NCBI GenBank assembly: GCA_903813345.2
Contig: CAIIXF020000001.1
Location: 26,959,915-27,023,914, forward strand
DNA from: Owenia fusiformis
Lineage: Eukaryota; Annelida; Polychaeta; Sabellida; Oweniidae
DNA length: 64,000 nucleotides
Direction of reading: 5' to 3'
Below, in pieces: positions 1 to 11,900 of this stretch (positions within the stretch are counted from its first letter, which is position 1; every line of letters starts with the position of its first letter). The position numbers and the translations under genes are program-made. The notes under the pieces are model-generated. The model saw only the letters and a list, made by a program, of their open reading frames with translations. It searched no databases and had not been told where the DNA came from.

Positions 1-274
1 GTGTACTTGTATATTAATCATCTGTAATAGAAAAGATGGATGCTAAAATGTAGATAACATATATGGAAATAGAGACATTGACGACATCTGTTATATAGCA
101 TTTTGTGTGTACTTTTATTCTTTTTGTGTTTTTAAACCAAGGCCTAAATAAATGTATATAGAACATTGCTCTCCCCAGGATTTTTTCTCAAGTGTATGCA
201 AAATTCTTATTTTTTATTTATCATTTTTCATGATTTTATTCTCATTTTTCAAGTGGGTGCAAAATGATTCTCAG
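1..274. other. Intron sequence left of the LTR element
   Basis: AT-rich, no coding exon seen. It holds several copies of a short AAGTGGGTG-type motif; the same motif resumes after 5522, so the LTR element landed inside a small repeat cluster. By position it is probably PARPBP intron, because the next exon (5984) begins mid-protein. Confidence 0.5.
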
Positions 275-279
275 GTGGG

Positions 280-1450
280 TGTCACAGGGTCGGGTTCTTT
301 ATACCTTAGCTGATGTTAATAATATGAAAACTTTGGTTGTTTTTGAATTAAAATTAAAAATCTATTTCAAAGTTAATAAACATATTTACAAATTTACAGT
401 TTACGATGGAATTTTCCAAATAAAATTCTACCTTTAACTTTCCTTATCTTAACACTAATCTAATTAACTTTTCTAATAACTAACTTAACTCACTTCCAAT
501 AAACAATAGTTTTCAAATTAAATTTTAATATACTCAACAAGAAGTATATTTGCACTACTGTATATAATTGTAACCGCTCACTATTGTCATTAGTAAAGCC
601 TGCTGTCGTCAATAAAATGTAATTTTATGATAATTTAATTATATCACCATATTTTGAAGATCCACTGTTGTTATTGTACGAAACACCTGCAGTCTAATAA
701 CTCTGCACACTGGTCTGCATCAGCGATAATAATCTGGCACGTACACAATTATAGTTATAGTTACATTGTCATAGATGCACAAACACTCGCAGTTTGTAGC
801 TCCTGCACACTGGTTCACACTATCGATATATAAACGGATATGTACACGTCTTGTCTGTAGTTACGTCAAATGTTCATTTTACAGATACACAATTCTTACG
901 GTACGAGTAGCTCCTGGACTCTTGCAATAATGTCATATTCACATCACAGATTTTAATCACACGTATAATTGTCCTCGTCAGTAAGAACAATAGCACGTTA
1001 ATATACACACTTGTTTCACTTTTCGTAACGATTATTAGTTCTTCATCAGTTAGTAAAAGTTGACACTATTGTCACAATTTTCACAAGTTTCACTATCACT
1101 ATGCAATCACATAAGTTCATAACTGTTGTAGAATATCTCATATTCTAGTTAACTTTCATTTCACATATCTCAAATGATGCATAATTCACTAAATATATAT
1201 CAAAAATATCACATTCCACATTTGTGCTTTTCTCACTCTCTAAAACTAGTTTACTTCTACCTTTTCCCTACATGTCTACTCTATATCACATATATATGGC
1301 TTGTTCCCAGTTCCTACACTTAAAATTACAGTGCTAATTTTGACCTAATTTGGTAATAAGTGAATGTAAGAATTTGTAGGAAAGGCCAGGGTAATTAAAA
1401 ATTTGAGGTATATTAGGCTAAACCAATTTAATAAGGTAGTATTTGTGACA
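280..1450 (-). repeat. 3' LTR of the Gmr1-like element
   Basis: 1171 bp, bounded by the inverted hexamer TGTCAC/GTGACA and apparently identical to 4346-5516. Because the element reads on the minus strand, this left copy is the 3' LTR. It is directly preceded (on the minus strand) by the polypurine tract. Confidence 0.96.
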
Positions 1451-1462
1451 TTACCCCCTTGT
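1451..1462 (-). other. Polypurine tract of the LTR element
   Basis: Minus-strand reading ACAAGGGGGTAA abuts the 3' LTR. A purine run just inside the 3' LTR is the plus-strand primer of LTR elements. Confidence 0.8.
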
Positions 1463-1577
1463 TTGAGAATATAGTATATATTCTTTAAAATATAAGTACA
1501 TAGTATGTAATTTATGTTAGTGTGAGTAATACTATATGAGTATATGTAGTATGTAACTAAGTTCTTTTATGGTTATA

Positions 1578-1970
1578 TTAGACATTTCTACTCAGAAAAT
1601 CTGCTCCAAAGTTATCTGCTCCTTTAATGACTTCAATTGTGTAATCATATTGCTGTAGAAATAAGGCCCATCTTGTTAGTCTGGCATTTGTCAATTTAGC
1701 TTTTTCCAGATAAGCTAATGGTTTGTGATCTGTTTGTATTTTGAATTTGGTGCCATGTAAATATTCTTGAAATCTGTTGATTCCCCAAACTACTGCCATA
1801 CATTCACGTTCTACAGTCGAGTAATTTTGTTCACGAGGTGAGAGTTTCTTGCTTGCTGTTGAGACAATGTGCAATAAATTATCATGCTCTTGTAATAATA
1901 TTGCACCAATTCCCACATCAGAGGCATCTGTTCGCAGGACAAATTGTTTGTCGAAATCCGGTAGTTTCAT
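1578..1970 (-). pseudogene. RNase H fragment of the LTR element's pol
   Basis: 130 residues covering the end of the RT connection and a complete Ty3/Gypsy-type RNase H. The catalytic acidic residues are visible in TDASDVGIGA (residues 15-24), the E of ERECMAVVW and the D of TDHKPL. The frame closes with a stop after LSRNV, only about 115 bp before the polypurine tract, so RNase H is the last domain of the element. In ordinary Gypsy elements integrase would follow. The upstream RT is deleted and the frame differs from the gag-protease frame, which it overlaps at 1918-1970; it is therefore probably not translated as a functional enzyme. Family assignment is confident; loss of function is inferred from the missing RT. 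Confidence 0.9.
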
Positions 1971-3948
1971 GATTGTTGTTATTGTAGTTTCGAATTAGTA
2001 CACCATTCTTCCACTTAAAGAAGTAGGAACAGTTGTTCTTGGTTGTTTTGACATCTTTTGAGTCAGCTAGCTTTCTCACCTTTTCTAAGGTTATATCATT
2101 TTTCTGCTGATCTTTAAATTCACCATTTGATATTCCAGTTACAATGCATTTTGGTACTTTTAATTTTCTTTTGGGTTTACCTTCTTGTTTTGCTTGTTCT
2201 CTTGTCTGTACTGCAGCTAGTACAATTTCTTTGTCATCAACCTTTTGTGGCTTGATCTTGTTTGTTTCATTATTGTTGTGATTATTTTCCCCAACATTAT
2301 TTGGTTCTTCTTTGATGATCATATTTTGGGTATTTTGATCATTTACTTTGCTGGGTTTAATTTTCTCGTGTTCTTCTGCGTTTTCTTTATTAGTTGTACT
2401 GCTCAAGGTAGCACCAGGAATTTCACCAATGATTAATTCACAAATTGGATTTTCAATACAAATGGCTTCTGTAGTTCCAGTGAAAAATGGAGTTTCTACA
2501 TATATTTCGGCCACATCTGCTGTTCTCATGGTTCTATCAATCATGATATATTTCTTCTGCTTTCCTGTGAACTGTTTTTTTGTCACAAGGCTTGTTTTCA
2601 CTACTACTCCGCTACATCCTGTGTCGCGAAGTACATTCACTCTCTTATTTCCCATAAATCCGATTTCTATAGGAAGTTTGGATATCTTTCCTTGTTTATA
2701 ATCGCAGCTGCAGGATGAACCAACGACTGCTACATTACATCCACATGACAGTATTATACTTTTACCTGGCTTTATTTCACAGTTATGTTCTCTAATATGA
2801 CAGGATGCAGTTGAAATACTATCATCATCACTGCACTCATTCTCAGATGAAGGGTTTTCATCTGATTCATATAAAAGCCCAGCTGCATTTGTTGGTTTCT
2901 TTATTCGGTTTTTAGAACAGTCTTTGGCCATATGCCCTTCTTGAAAACATATATAGCATACTCTGCCGGTTCTTTCTTCTGTTTTCTTTTGGTCAGTTTG
3001 ATCTTTTGTCTCGTTTTCTTTAGTGTGTTTCCAATTTTCTTTCCCATTGTTTTTGTATCTTTCAGATCTGAATTTATTTCCTGTGGAATAGTCATCTTTT
3101 AGTGAGTGTATACCTCTAGCTTTGGTGTATCTATCTGCTTGTTCTGTGATGTCCCATCGTGTAGTTATGTTGTGTTCTCTAATAAAGGTAGATAACGGCT
3201 TTCCACATGAGTTTAAAAATTGCTCTCTAACAATAAGGTCAGTGATGCCTTCTATGGTTTTGGGTACTTCTGCGAGTTCTATCCATCTATTAAAATAGTT
3301 ATCTATTCTCGCCATATACTGAATAGCGCTTTCTCCTTTTTCTGGCTCAGAAGAATAAAATCTCTTTTTGAACCCATATTCTGTCATTTCATAACGCTTT
3401 AAAAGGGCTATTTTCAGTGTTTGGTAACAGGAACATGCAGTCTCTGGTAGTCTGGTATACACTTCAAGTGCTTTTCCTTTTAATAAGGCACTCAAATACA
3501 TGGCATAATTTTCTTCCTTCCATTCTTGAGTTTTTGCGTATCTTTCAAATCTAAGTAGATAAGCATCAATATTGTCAGTTGTCTCATCAAAGAACGGTAA
3601 CTTTGGAATTTTTGGTATTTGTTGACTCTCTCTGGTAGTGGTTGGTCTTTCTATATTACTTTGTTCTGCTCTGTTGATGCTTTCTAGTTTGATTTTTTCT
3701 AAATCTATTTGAAGCATCAACTCTTCTTTTCTTTGAGCTCCTAATTCAATGTTTTTCTTGTGTTCTCTTTCATATATTCTATCTTGTCTTTCTTGACATT
3801 TTTCTAATCGATCGCGCTCGGCAAAAATGAACTTTTCTAGTTTCTCGCCTGTATAGCCTAACTTTTCTCCCAATTCCATACATTTCTCCAGGTCTGATTT
3901 TTCTGATACGTTATTGTCTGTCATATCCATTTCCTGTTTTTCTTCCAT
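1918..3948 (-). CDS. Gag-protease-(start of integrase) polyprotein of a Gmr1-like element
   Basis: 676 codons. Residues 1-95 are charged and coiled-coil-like (many E, K, R). Residues about 115-280 are a capsid region ending in REQFLNSC and ADRYTKARG-like segments, the pattern shared with the vertebrate SCAN domain, which is known to descend from Gmr1-like Gag. A CX2CX4HX4C zinc knuckle follows (CYICFQEGHMAKDC). An aspartic protease shows LRDTGCSG. The last 70 residues resemble the segment before the integrase zinc-binding domain (a D-tL-rk stretch, then NGVLIRNY). The frame then runs a few codons into the RNase H region in the wrong frame, which marks the deletion junction near 1970-1990. Start taken at the first Met (MEEKQEMDM). 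Gag and protease look intact; the copy lacks integrase core and RT. Confidence 0.9.
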   Translation of the reverse strand: MEEKQEMDMTDNNVSEKSDLEKCMELGEKLGYTGEKLEKFIFAERDRLEKCQERQDRIYEREHKKNIELGAQRKEELMLQIDLEKIKLESINRAEQSNIERPTTTRESQQIPKIPKLPFFDETTDNIDAYLLRFERYAKTQEWKEENYAMYLSALLKGKALEVYTRLPETACSCYQTLKIALLKRYEMTEYGFKKRFYSSEPEKGESAIQYMARIDNYFNRWIELAEVPKTIEGITDLIVREQFLNSCGKPLSTFIREHNITTRWDITEQADRYTKARGIHSLKDDYSTGNKFRSERYKNNGKENWKHTKENETKDQTDQKKTEERTGRVCYICFQEGHMAKDCSKNRIKKPTNAAGLLYESDENPSSENECSDDDSISTASCHIREHNCEIKPGKSIILSCGCNVAVVGSSCSCDYKQGKISKLPIEIGFMGNKRVNVLRDTGCSGVVVKTSLVTKKQFTGKQKKYIMIDRTMRTADVAEIYVETPFFTGTTEAICIENPICELIIGEIPGATLSSTTNKENAEEHEKIKPSKVNDQNTQNMIIKEEPNNVGENNHNNNETNKIKPQKVDDKEIVLAAVQTREQAKQEGKPKRKLKVPKCIVTGISNGEFKDQQKNDITLEKVRKLADSKDVKTTKNNCSYFFKWKNGVLIRNYNNNNHETTGFRQTICPANRCL

Positions 3949-4027
3949 TTTTCAGTAGTAAGGAAGAAAGTTAAAATACGCGTAAATTTTTAAACATGTA
4001 TAATGTATAACTTGTGCGATCGCGATG

Positions 4028-4111
4028 TAGGTGTAATTGTAGGTAGCGTGTACTGGATAAGAGGTTTAATAGGTGTAATTTTAGGTAGCGTGTACTGGAT
4101 AAGAGATTTAA
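4028..4111. repeat. Two 42 bp direct repeats in the retroelement leader
   Basis: Copies at 4028-4069 and 4070-4111 share the core GGTAGCGTGTACTGGATAAG and differ at a few positions. They lie between the primer site and gag, in the leader where packaging signals of LTR elements usually sit; any such role is inference. Confidence 0.85.
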
Positions 4112-4331
4112 TAAAAAGTATATTCAATTTTGTATTGATAAATTGATTTGATTTACTGTATTGGCAGTTTTTTGTTTTGTTTTTTTTATAACTTGGCACT
4201 ATCTACTTTATTTAATGTAACTTTCTAACTTAACTCTTAAGCTAATTTAACTTCTAACTATAAGCAAGCTACTTTAACTTTATAACATGCTTATTTGAAA
4301 TAAAGTAACATCTAAGTTAAGTAATGGCTAT

Positions 4332-4344
4332 GGACGAGCCCCCA
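4332..4344 (-). other. Primer binding site, tRNA-Pro type
   Basis: One base inside the 5' LTR the minus strand reads TGGGGGCTCGTCC, the first 13 bases of the well-known tRNA-Pro primer site of retroelements. The match stops there (the following bases are ATAGCC). Confidence 0.85.
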
Positions 4345-4345
4345 T

Positions 4346-5516
4346 TGTCACAGGGTCGGGTTCTTTATACCTTAGCTGATGTTAATAATATGAAAACTTT
4401 GGTTGTTTTTGAATTAAAATTAAAAATCTATTTCAAAGTTAATAAACATATTTACAAATTTACAGTTTACGATGGAATTTTCCAAATAAAATTCTACCTT
4501 TAACTTTCCTTATCTTAACACTAATCTAATTAACTTTTCTAATAACTAACTTAACTCACTTCCAATAAACAATAGTTTTCAAATTAAATTTTAATATACT
4601 CAACAAGAAGTATATTTGCACTACTGTATATAATTGTAACCGCTCACTATTGTCATTAGTAAAGCCTGCTGTCGTCAATAAAATGTAATTTTATGATAAT
4701 TTAATTATATCACCATATTTTGAAGATCCACTGTTGTTATTGTACGAAACACCTGCAGTCTAATAACTCTGCACACTGGTCTGCATCAGCGATAATAATC
4801 TGGCACGTACACAATTATAGTTATAGTTACATTGTCATAGATGCACAAACACTCGCAGTTTGTAGCTCCTGCACACTGGTTCACACTATCGATATATAAA
4901 CGGATATGTACACGTCTTGTCTGTAGTTACGTCAAATGTTCATTTTACAGATACACAATTCTTACGGTACGAGTAGCTCCTGGACTCTTGCAATAATGTC
5001 ATATTCACATCACAGATTTTAATCACACGTATAATTGTCCTCGTCAGTAAGAACAATAGCACGTTAATATACACACTTGTTTCACTTTTCGTAACGATTA
5101 TTAGTTCTTCATCAGTTAGTAAAAGTTGACACTATTGTCACAATTTTCACAAGTTTCACTATCACTATGCAATCACATAAGTTCATAACTGTTGTAGAAT
5201 ATCTCATATTCTAGTTAACTTTCATTTCACATATCTCAAATGATGCATAATTCACTAAATATATATCAAAAATATCACATTCCACATTTGTGCTTTTCTC
5301 ACTCTCTAAAACTAGTTTACTTCTACCTTTTCCCTACATGTCTACTCTATATCACATATATATGGCTTGTTCCCAGTTCCTACACTTAAAATTACAGTGC
5401 TAATTTTGACCTAATTTGGTAATAAGTGAATGTAAGAATTTGTAGGAAAGGCCAGGGTAATTAAAAATTTGAGGTATATTAGGCTAAACCAATTTAATAA
5501 GGTAGTATTTGTGACA
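4346..5516 (-). repeat. 5' LTR of the Gmr1-like element
   Basis: 1171 bp, apparently identical to the left LTR; promoter LTR for the minus-strand element. The 5 bp target duplication GTGGG follows directly at 5517-5521. Confidence 0.96.
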
Positions 5517-5521
5517 GTGGG

Positions 5522-5983
5522 TGTAAGCATATTTTTAGAATCTCAAGTGGGTGTAGTACCCACTTGCTTTAATACTGGGTAGATCACAGTCACTGCAGTG
5601 TTGCAGTGTTTACTTTCTTTTCAAAACTAGTGAAACATGAGTAGCTTAAATACAATTAAAATTTGTAAAAGAGATTTCTTTCTTGAAATCTATTTTTTGA
5701 TCAGTGTTAACAATAATTCAGTAACTTCTAAACATTACATGTTTTATTGAATGTAAATAATGAAACATTCCATTTATAATCTTCAGATACACCTACATGT
5801 AAATCTTAAAACCCGGTCATGGTTAACAGAACTGGGGCATAAAACTTGTTCAATTCAGATGATATTTTTTTAAGAAAAATCAGTAGCTGGCTGGTCCTTT
5901 TGAAACCATTGTGTTAGAAACCAAATGATATTTCCAAATCTGAGTTGCATGTCATTTATTTCATCAATGATTTATTGTTCCAG
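5522..5983 (+). other. PARPBP intron between LTR element and exon
   Basis: No gene. It starts with further AAGTGGGTG repeats and a small palindrome (GTAGTACCCACTT region), then ordinary AT-rich intron and the pyrimidine-rich acceptor TTATTGTTCCAG before 5984. Confidence 0.6.
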
Positions 5984-8900
5984 ACTGCAGCCTCTTATAT
6001 CATGAGGATTCGCCTTGGTGGTAAAAGTTACGCCCCTGACGTTAACTGTCCATTGAGGAACCATGTGAAAGGACTTGGGGAATTCACTGACTTCCTTCAT
6101 AAGCTGCAATGTATCGTTGAAGAGAACCCAAATACAAGGTCAGTCACTGTGGTTTAGATTGGTAATCATTTAAGTTGGTGACATATTTATCAATAGCAAC
6201 CATTATTTATTTACAGTTATTATGTCACCACCACAATAAAGTGGTGACATATTGTTATGTCTTTTTGTGAATGGTGTATGGCAGTTAGTGTTCAGCAGTC
6301 AGTGTTTGTAACAAATGACAGGTGGTGCCATTTTGCCTTGATTATAATTATTTACATCTTTATGCTTGTGTTTGTCACTTCAATAAGGTGCATTATATTA
6401 TGAAATAGAATTACTAGTTTGTAACTATTGATGCCGAGAACATATTAATTGATGTGATATAATAAAGCAAACAACTCATATCAGTTGATGCTCATGAATA
6501 GCTATGTTGTAACATCGCAATTACAATGAGAAAAGGTATTAGATCACCTGTTAGTAATTCAATTGTAAGTGAACATTCAATAGGTGACTCATCCATCCTT
6601 AATGAAATGGGAATCCTATGATAAAGATTTGGTCCCATGGCCCATAAGTGTAAACTGTACTCTACCATAAGTGTTATGAAGAAATGTTATTTACCTATTA
6701 CAAAAAATTGGAAAAATCCAATTATACATGTTAAGTTTGACTGAATTTTTAGTAATTTTACCCATGGAAGAACACAGGGATATTTTTCAGACAAAAATGA
6801 AATTAGTGATAACTGTTCTATTGTTATTAAAGGGGCAACAAGGACTGTAGAGGAAATAGGAATTTTTTTTTCGTTTTTTCTGAGCTATCAAGGCAACATT
6901 TGGTTTAACATCTTCTTTGACATACATATTTTCTTAAAATGTATGGATAAATTATCAATTTCAGCATTAAGAAGTGTAAATTCAGTTCAAAGTTTCAAAA
7001 AGGGGACTTCCACTTTTATATTTTTAAGATCCACCATGTTTCAAGAGGAATATCAGCTAAAATAAGGTTTATCTAGGGGGTTTCTTTGTAGATAATAAAA
7101 ATAGATGTTAGTCTTGATGAAATATCCAAACTTAAATATATTTTGACACTGGTCCATGATCGTTGAATGACCCCTCTGCACTAATTATTGCACCTTTAAA
7201 AAAACTCATAACTAAACCAATGCCATTTTATCACTTAACATTTCAATTATAAAATTTGATGTTAACTAAATAAAATATTTCAAAGCAGCCAAGAAGTTAT
7301 TGTAGCATTAGTGCAAAGCATTTGGATTGGTTTAATGAAATTATTTAGCCGCGTATTTTGCAATAACAACAAAATTTGTGTCACTTTGAAAGCAATTTGC
7401 AGGGATGATTCCTCTTGGGAGGAAGCCAATGTTATTGATTATAGATATTAAAATATTATGTTTCATTTGATCTGACATCATTATCCAATGCCACTTGTAT
7501 TCACCTTGGCCTTTTGTAAAGCCCAAAGATCAATAATTTATACTGGTCTGACTGGGCATATATAAAACAATATGTTTAGTGACGTTAGTGTAGACAAATG
7601 CAATGCATCAACTACAGAGTGCTCTTGATTTTTGAGTCAAAATATGTGTAACATAATAAGATGGACCAATTTAAAGACCATGTGTTTCTGCATGTGGTAG
7701 CGAACCAAGGGATGATCAAAATCTATAATTACTATATAATATTATTAGTGTTATGGCTCGACATGTTTGTAAAACAGGGTTATCAAACAGTAATTCTGTA
7801 ACTGAATCAATGTACAATCAATGTATCAGGTTGTATTTACAAGTTATTTTAAAGGATGCTGCCCAATTACCAACTTGTGGAATAATGAAGTTGTTTATGT
7901 GAGGGGAGGGTGGTTAATGATGGTTTCGTTAGTGAAAAGTGTTGATTCTTTTTTTTATTTAAAATTTTAAAATTTAGATGAGGGGAGAGTGAGGATCAAC
8001 CTTAAGAAATTAACTTTTTATTTTAATTTTTTTTTTATTTCAAAGAAAAAACATGTTAAAGCAATTGCAAAAAACAATTACAATACAGTTTCAATAGAAA
8101 CAAAATTAACTTCATTCTTTTATAATTCTTGATAATTTGACACCATCCCTTGCAAGTTACGCAATTGATAATAAAACTCTGACATGCTACGACTAATCAT
8201 AGTTCTACCAGAGACTTCCTCTAACATATGCAACTGATTTTTTCACTGCATCCAAGAATTTGAAAAATGACTATGCTGCGGCGTTAAGAATTTAAAAATC
8301 ATAAAAACATGATATTTTGAATAGTCTAAGTAATGTCTCAATCAGAAATTCAAGGTGGGAAAAATTCTATGGAGAACACTTGTCTTCTATTAATCTTAAA
8401 GCTAAATATGATTGCCACACATAAATATTTGTAATTTATTGATGTCAACTTAATAACAACTTAATTAAACTTGATTAACTATTGCATTTCAATATTTACA
8501 GACAATACACTTCAATTTATTGGGCTTTTGAATGAATCAAGGAGTATAAGAAATTTTGTGATATTTGCTCAAATGGGCATATTGATCCTCTCCCAAAGTA
8601 TCACTTCCAGTTATTGCACCCTATGCAAACTGTGCAATACGAAAATAATTGGTGCGAATTGTTGTCATGCGATGCAGACTTTAACCATTATTTTTTAAAA
8701 TTTGAATTGAATCCAAAATATTTGTATAGTTTCTATAGTTTTGAATTTAGCGCAGAAAATGGTTTGACAAATTATAGCCTTGTCTGATTGAACTGCCGGA
8801 CAAGGCCAATAAAAATAATCTTTTACTCAGTTTGAGTAAATACTTGAGATTTTGAATTATATGTGGCTTTAATTTAAAACATAGCGGCAAAGTTTGTACC

Positions 8901-11900
8901 AAAAATCATTGGATTATGAGCATAGTAGTGATGATATCATTGGAAATTATAATGAAAATATGACTTCAAGGTGATCCCAAGGAAACTTCACGAAACCCAG
9001 AAAAATAGGACACAATGGAAAACTTGATGTAAAACTTCTTGAAGTTTTTTTGAAATTTCAAAATCAAGGTGAAAAACTAAATGTACTGAACATTTGCCCA
9101 AAGGATTTTGATAATTACCATAGGATAAATATGATATCCTCTGATTTTCACGGGCTATCATTTTTATCCACTCATTGATTGATATTGCCCATCTCCACTC
9201 ATTCACTGTGCTAAATGAGTGATATGCCCTCATGGATAAAAATAATATCCCTCAAAAATCATAGGATATCCACCATATGTGTAAATTGTGTTAATAGGTG
9301 TTTGGTTTAGATGACATATCGATAAAAAGGGTTTTTGCATCTTGAAAGTCATAAAGATAGGAATATTTATTGGATATGTGCTACCCCTATACAATTGGTG
9401 CTGATGAACTCAATCCACACCGATTGGTAGGGGTAGCACATACTGCCAAATTATTAAATTGATAAAGGTGAAACATTTCACTGACTCTGACAATAGCCAT
9501 TCATCTATTGTAAGGTATAGAATGCATATTATATTATATACTGTGTTCTGATTTGTAAAAATGTGATATATCATGCCTTACTTTGTGTGAATACCAGATT
9601 TGAAAAATGCTATAATCTGGTTCAAGCTGCATGCTGTTGGAATACTCCAGATGAAGATAAATTAATAAATCACTTTGGAGAGAAAATTTCTAAAAATATG
9701 TACATTTATTCAATGATTGTCATTTGATCCATGAATATTGCCTGTTCTTTAATGACATGTGACCCAGTTTTGACCAATCACACAATGGAAAGATTGACAG
9801 TGATATAATAGAATATCAGATCGTTTTGAGGGATATCATTTTAATTGAAGAGTTAAGATCAAATATCAACACAAATCACAAACAGAATGGGTGTTGATAC
9901 TTGATATCTACGAGGCAATGAAATGATATCACTCAAAATGATATGATATTGGGTTTATCCCATGATGACAATCAATACATTAAAAAATTTAAAAAAATCA
10001 AATTGTTTATCATATGGATGTACTGCTGAAATGTCTCATGACAGATTTGTCACATTGGTCTATTAATGCATGTAGGTACTATAGTATTGTATTGTATTGT
10101 ACTATAGTACTAAGGTCTATTTTGATTATTCCCAGAATGAAATTAAATTTTATAGGTTAAATAGATATTTTAGTGAATACGTAATACACTTGTATAATAT
10201 ATGATGTTAAACTGTTTCATCCTGCTTAGGTTATCATAAGGTATTGTTGCTATTTACTCTGTTGTGATGTGATATGAAATATACATCATCAATATTGACC
10301 AATCAAATTGCCTATAAACTCATAGACATGGAATAAAGAATCCATATTACACACTTTCTTCTGGATCCGATTGTTTTGGATCTAAGGAGTCATTTTCTGT
10401 ATTTGATCATTGAATGGCTGGTAATATATAATTTCTATGTTATTCAGGAATTTTTCAGTAAAAGAAGATGTCTGTTATATACATAAATGTATTTATTTAT
10501 TTGCCTGTCCCGGTCTCTGAAGTACTACTTTGTTCATCATTTGTATCCTCCCTGCCACAGCGCAGCATCTTTTTATAGGCGGTTCTCATCTGAGTATTCA
10601 ATGTAACATATATGATAGGGTTCAGAGCGGGAGGTAGTCGAAATAGAGCTCCAGATATAATTTGAATTGTAGCTTTTGAGCCATCGTCAGCCAAGACGCG
10701 TAACACCAGAGGTAAGATGTAACATATAAAGAATAGTCCACATATTGCAGCGGTTGTTCTTGTTAATATGTTATCTGTTTTTGCCTGTTTTGTGTCCTTG
10801 CTGGACTTCTTCATAACGGTTACCTTGCTCTGTGACTTTCTGACCTTCACGAGGATGTGTATGTAGCAATATATCGCAACTGGGATAACTGGTGCCCCTA
10901 GTGCGATAAGGATCATATCAATTAGTGAATCGTTTCGTTCATTGACCATTGAACAACTGTAGAATGTTGCATCATAGTGGAATCGTGGATCTAGAAATGA
11001 CGGGAGGAGACACAGTATTGGTAAGGTCCACGCAAAAATCAACATCCCCGTATGGAGTGGTTTGCTGTGCATCCAAAGGCCTTTTGTTGGATGTACAACT
11101 TTCATGTATCGGGTTAATGCCACAAATAAAATGCACTCTGTGGCAGATATCAAAAACCATTGTTTTCCATAGAATTCAAATGTACATGCTGCATCACCTG
11201 GGGAACTTGATGTCAACAGGATGAATACTTTAATCGGAACCATCATCGATACAAGTCCCAAGTCTGCTATTGCTTGATTGGCGATAAGAATGTAAGCAAA
11301 TTGTGTCCGGAACTTTTCCTCATAGAAAACTATTGAAATCGTCATGACATTACCAAATACTGAAACAAATCAATGATGAATCAATATTTAGTTATTTCTG
11401 AAAGAGATCAAAGATATGAAAATAATTGTTGTCAGAATTTAAAAAGAGGTGAGGCATTAATTTCTATAAATTAACATGAATCCTAAAGGATTGGTATCGA
11501 TATGGCGAACTGAATTCAACTTCGTCTTTCTTTTAAACCAATTATTGAAAACATTATGTAAAAAACACGGTTCTTTATGTAATGGTCACTGATTGACAAC
11601 AATTTAATATGAAAATTATTTATTATTTATGTATATGTATTTCATATAACTGTTTTTGTTAGAATTTTTTAATTTTTTAGTGCAATTATTTTTTGTTCCC
11701 TACTAATTCTTGAGAATGAAATGAAACATCTATCCCAACCTCATTGGAATAAATAGACATTCGGTATACACACCATGTTTTGGTCTCTCAATATTGTAAT
11801 GTTACAAAGGAAAGTTTCATTTCATAAAAAGTATTCAAAATATTTTTTTTTTAAAAATAGATAACATTTTATTTCAGATACTTTTATGAACCAAACTTTC

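Larger units (their letters stand above)
275..5521 (-). mobile_element. Gmr1-like Ty3/Gypsy LTR retrotransposon, recent, internally deleted
   Basis: A 5.2 kb element inserted antisense to PARPBP. Two 1171 bp LTRs (280-1450 and 4346-5516) begin TGTCAC and end GTGACA and are flanked by a perfect 5 bp target duplication, GTGGG (275-279, 5517-5521). Reading on the minus strand the order is 5' LTR, tRNA-Pro primer site, leader with a 42 bp direct repeat, gag, aspartic protease, start of the integrase region, a deletion, the RNase H end, polypurine tract and 3' LTR. The integrase core and almost all reverse transcriptase are missing, so this copy cannot move by itself. The LTRs show no difference on reading, which means insertion was recent and the copy was mobilised in trans. 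The domain order matches the Gmr1 group, in which integrase precedes RT, rather than standard Gypsy. Confidence 0.95.

Noticed and set aside
2245-2701. Plus-strand open frames over the gag-protease region
   Set aside because: They are shadows of the minus-strand polyprotein, which has clear zinc-knuckle and protease motifs.
8471-8698. 75-codon open frame in the PARPBP intron
   Set aside because: No domain, no flanking splice logic, AT-rich composition; chance length.
10949-11224. 91-codon plus-strand frame and a 62-codon minus frame inside the GPCR exon
   Set aside because: Overlap the receptor frame, whose seven-helix motifs are unambiguous.
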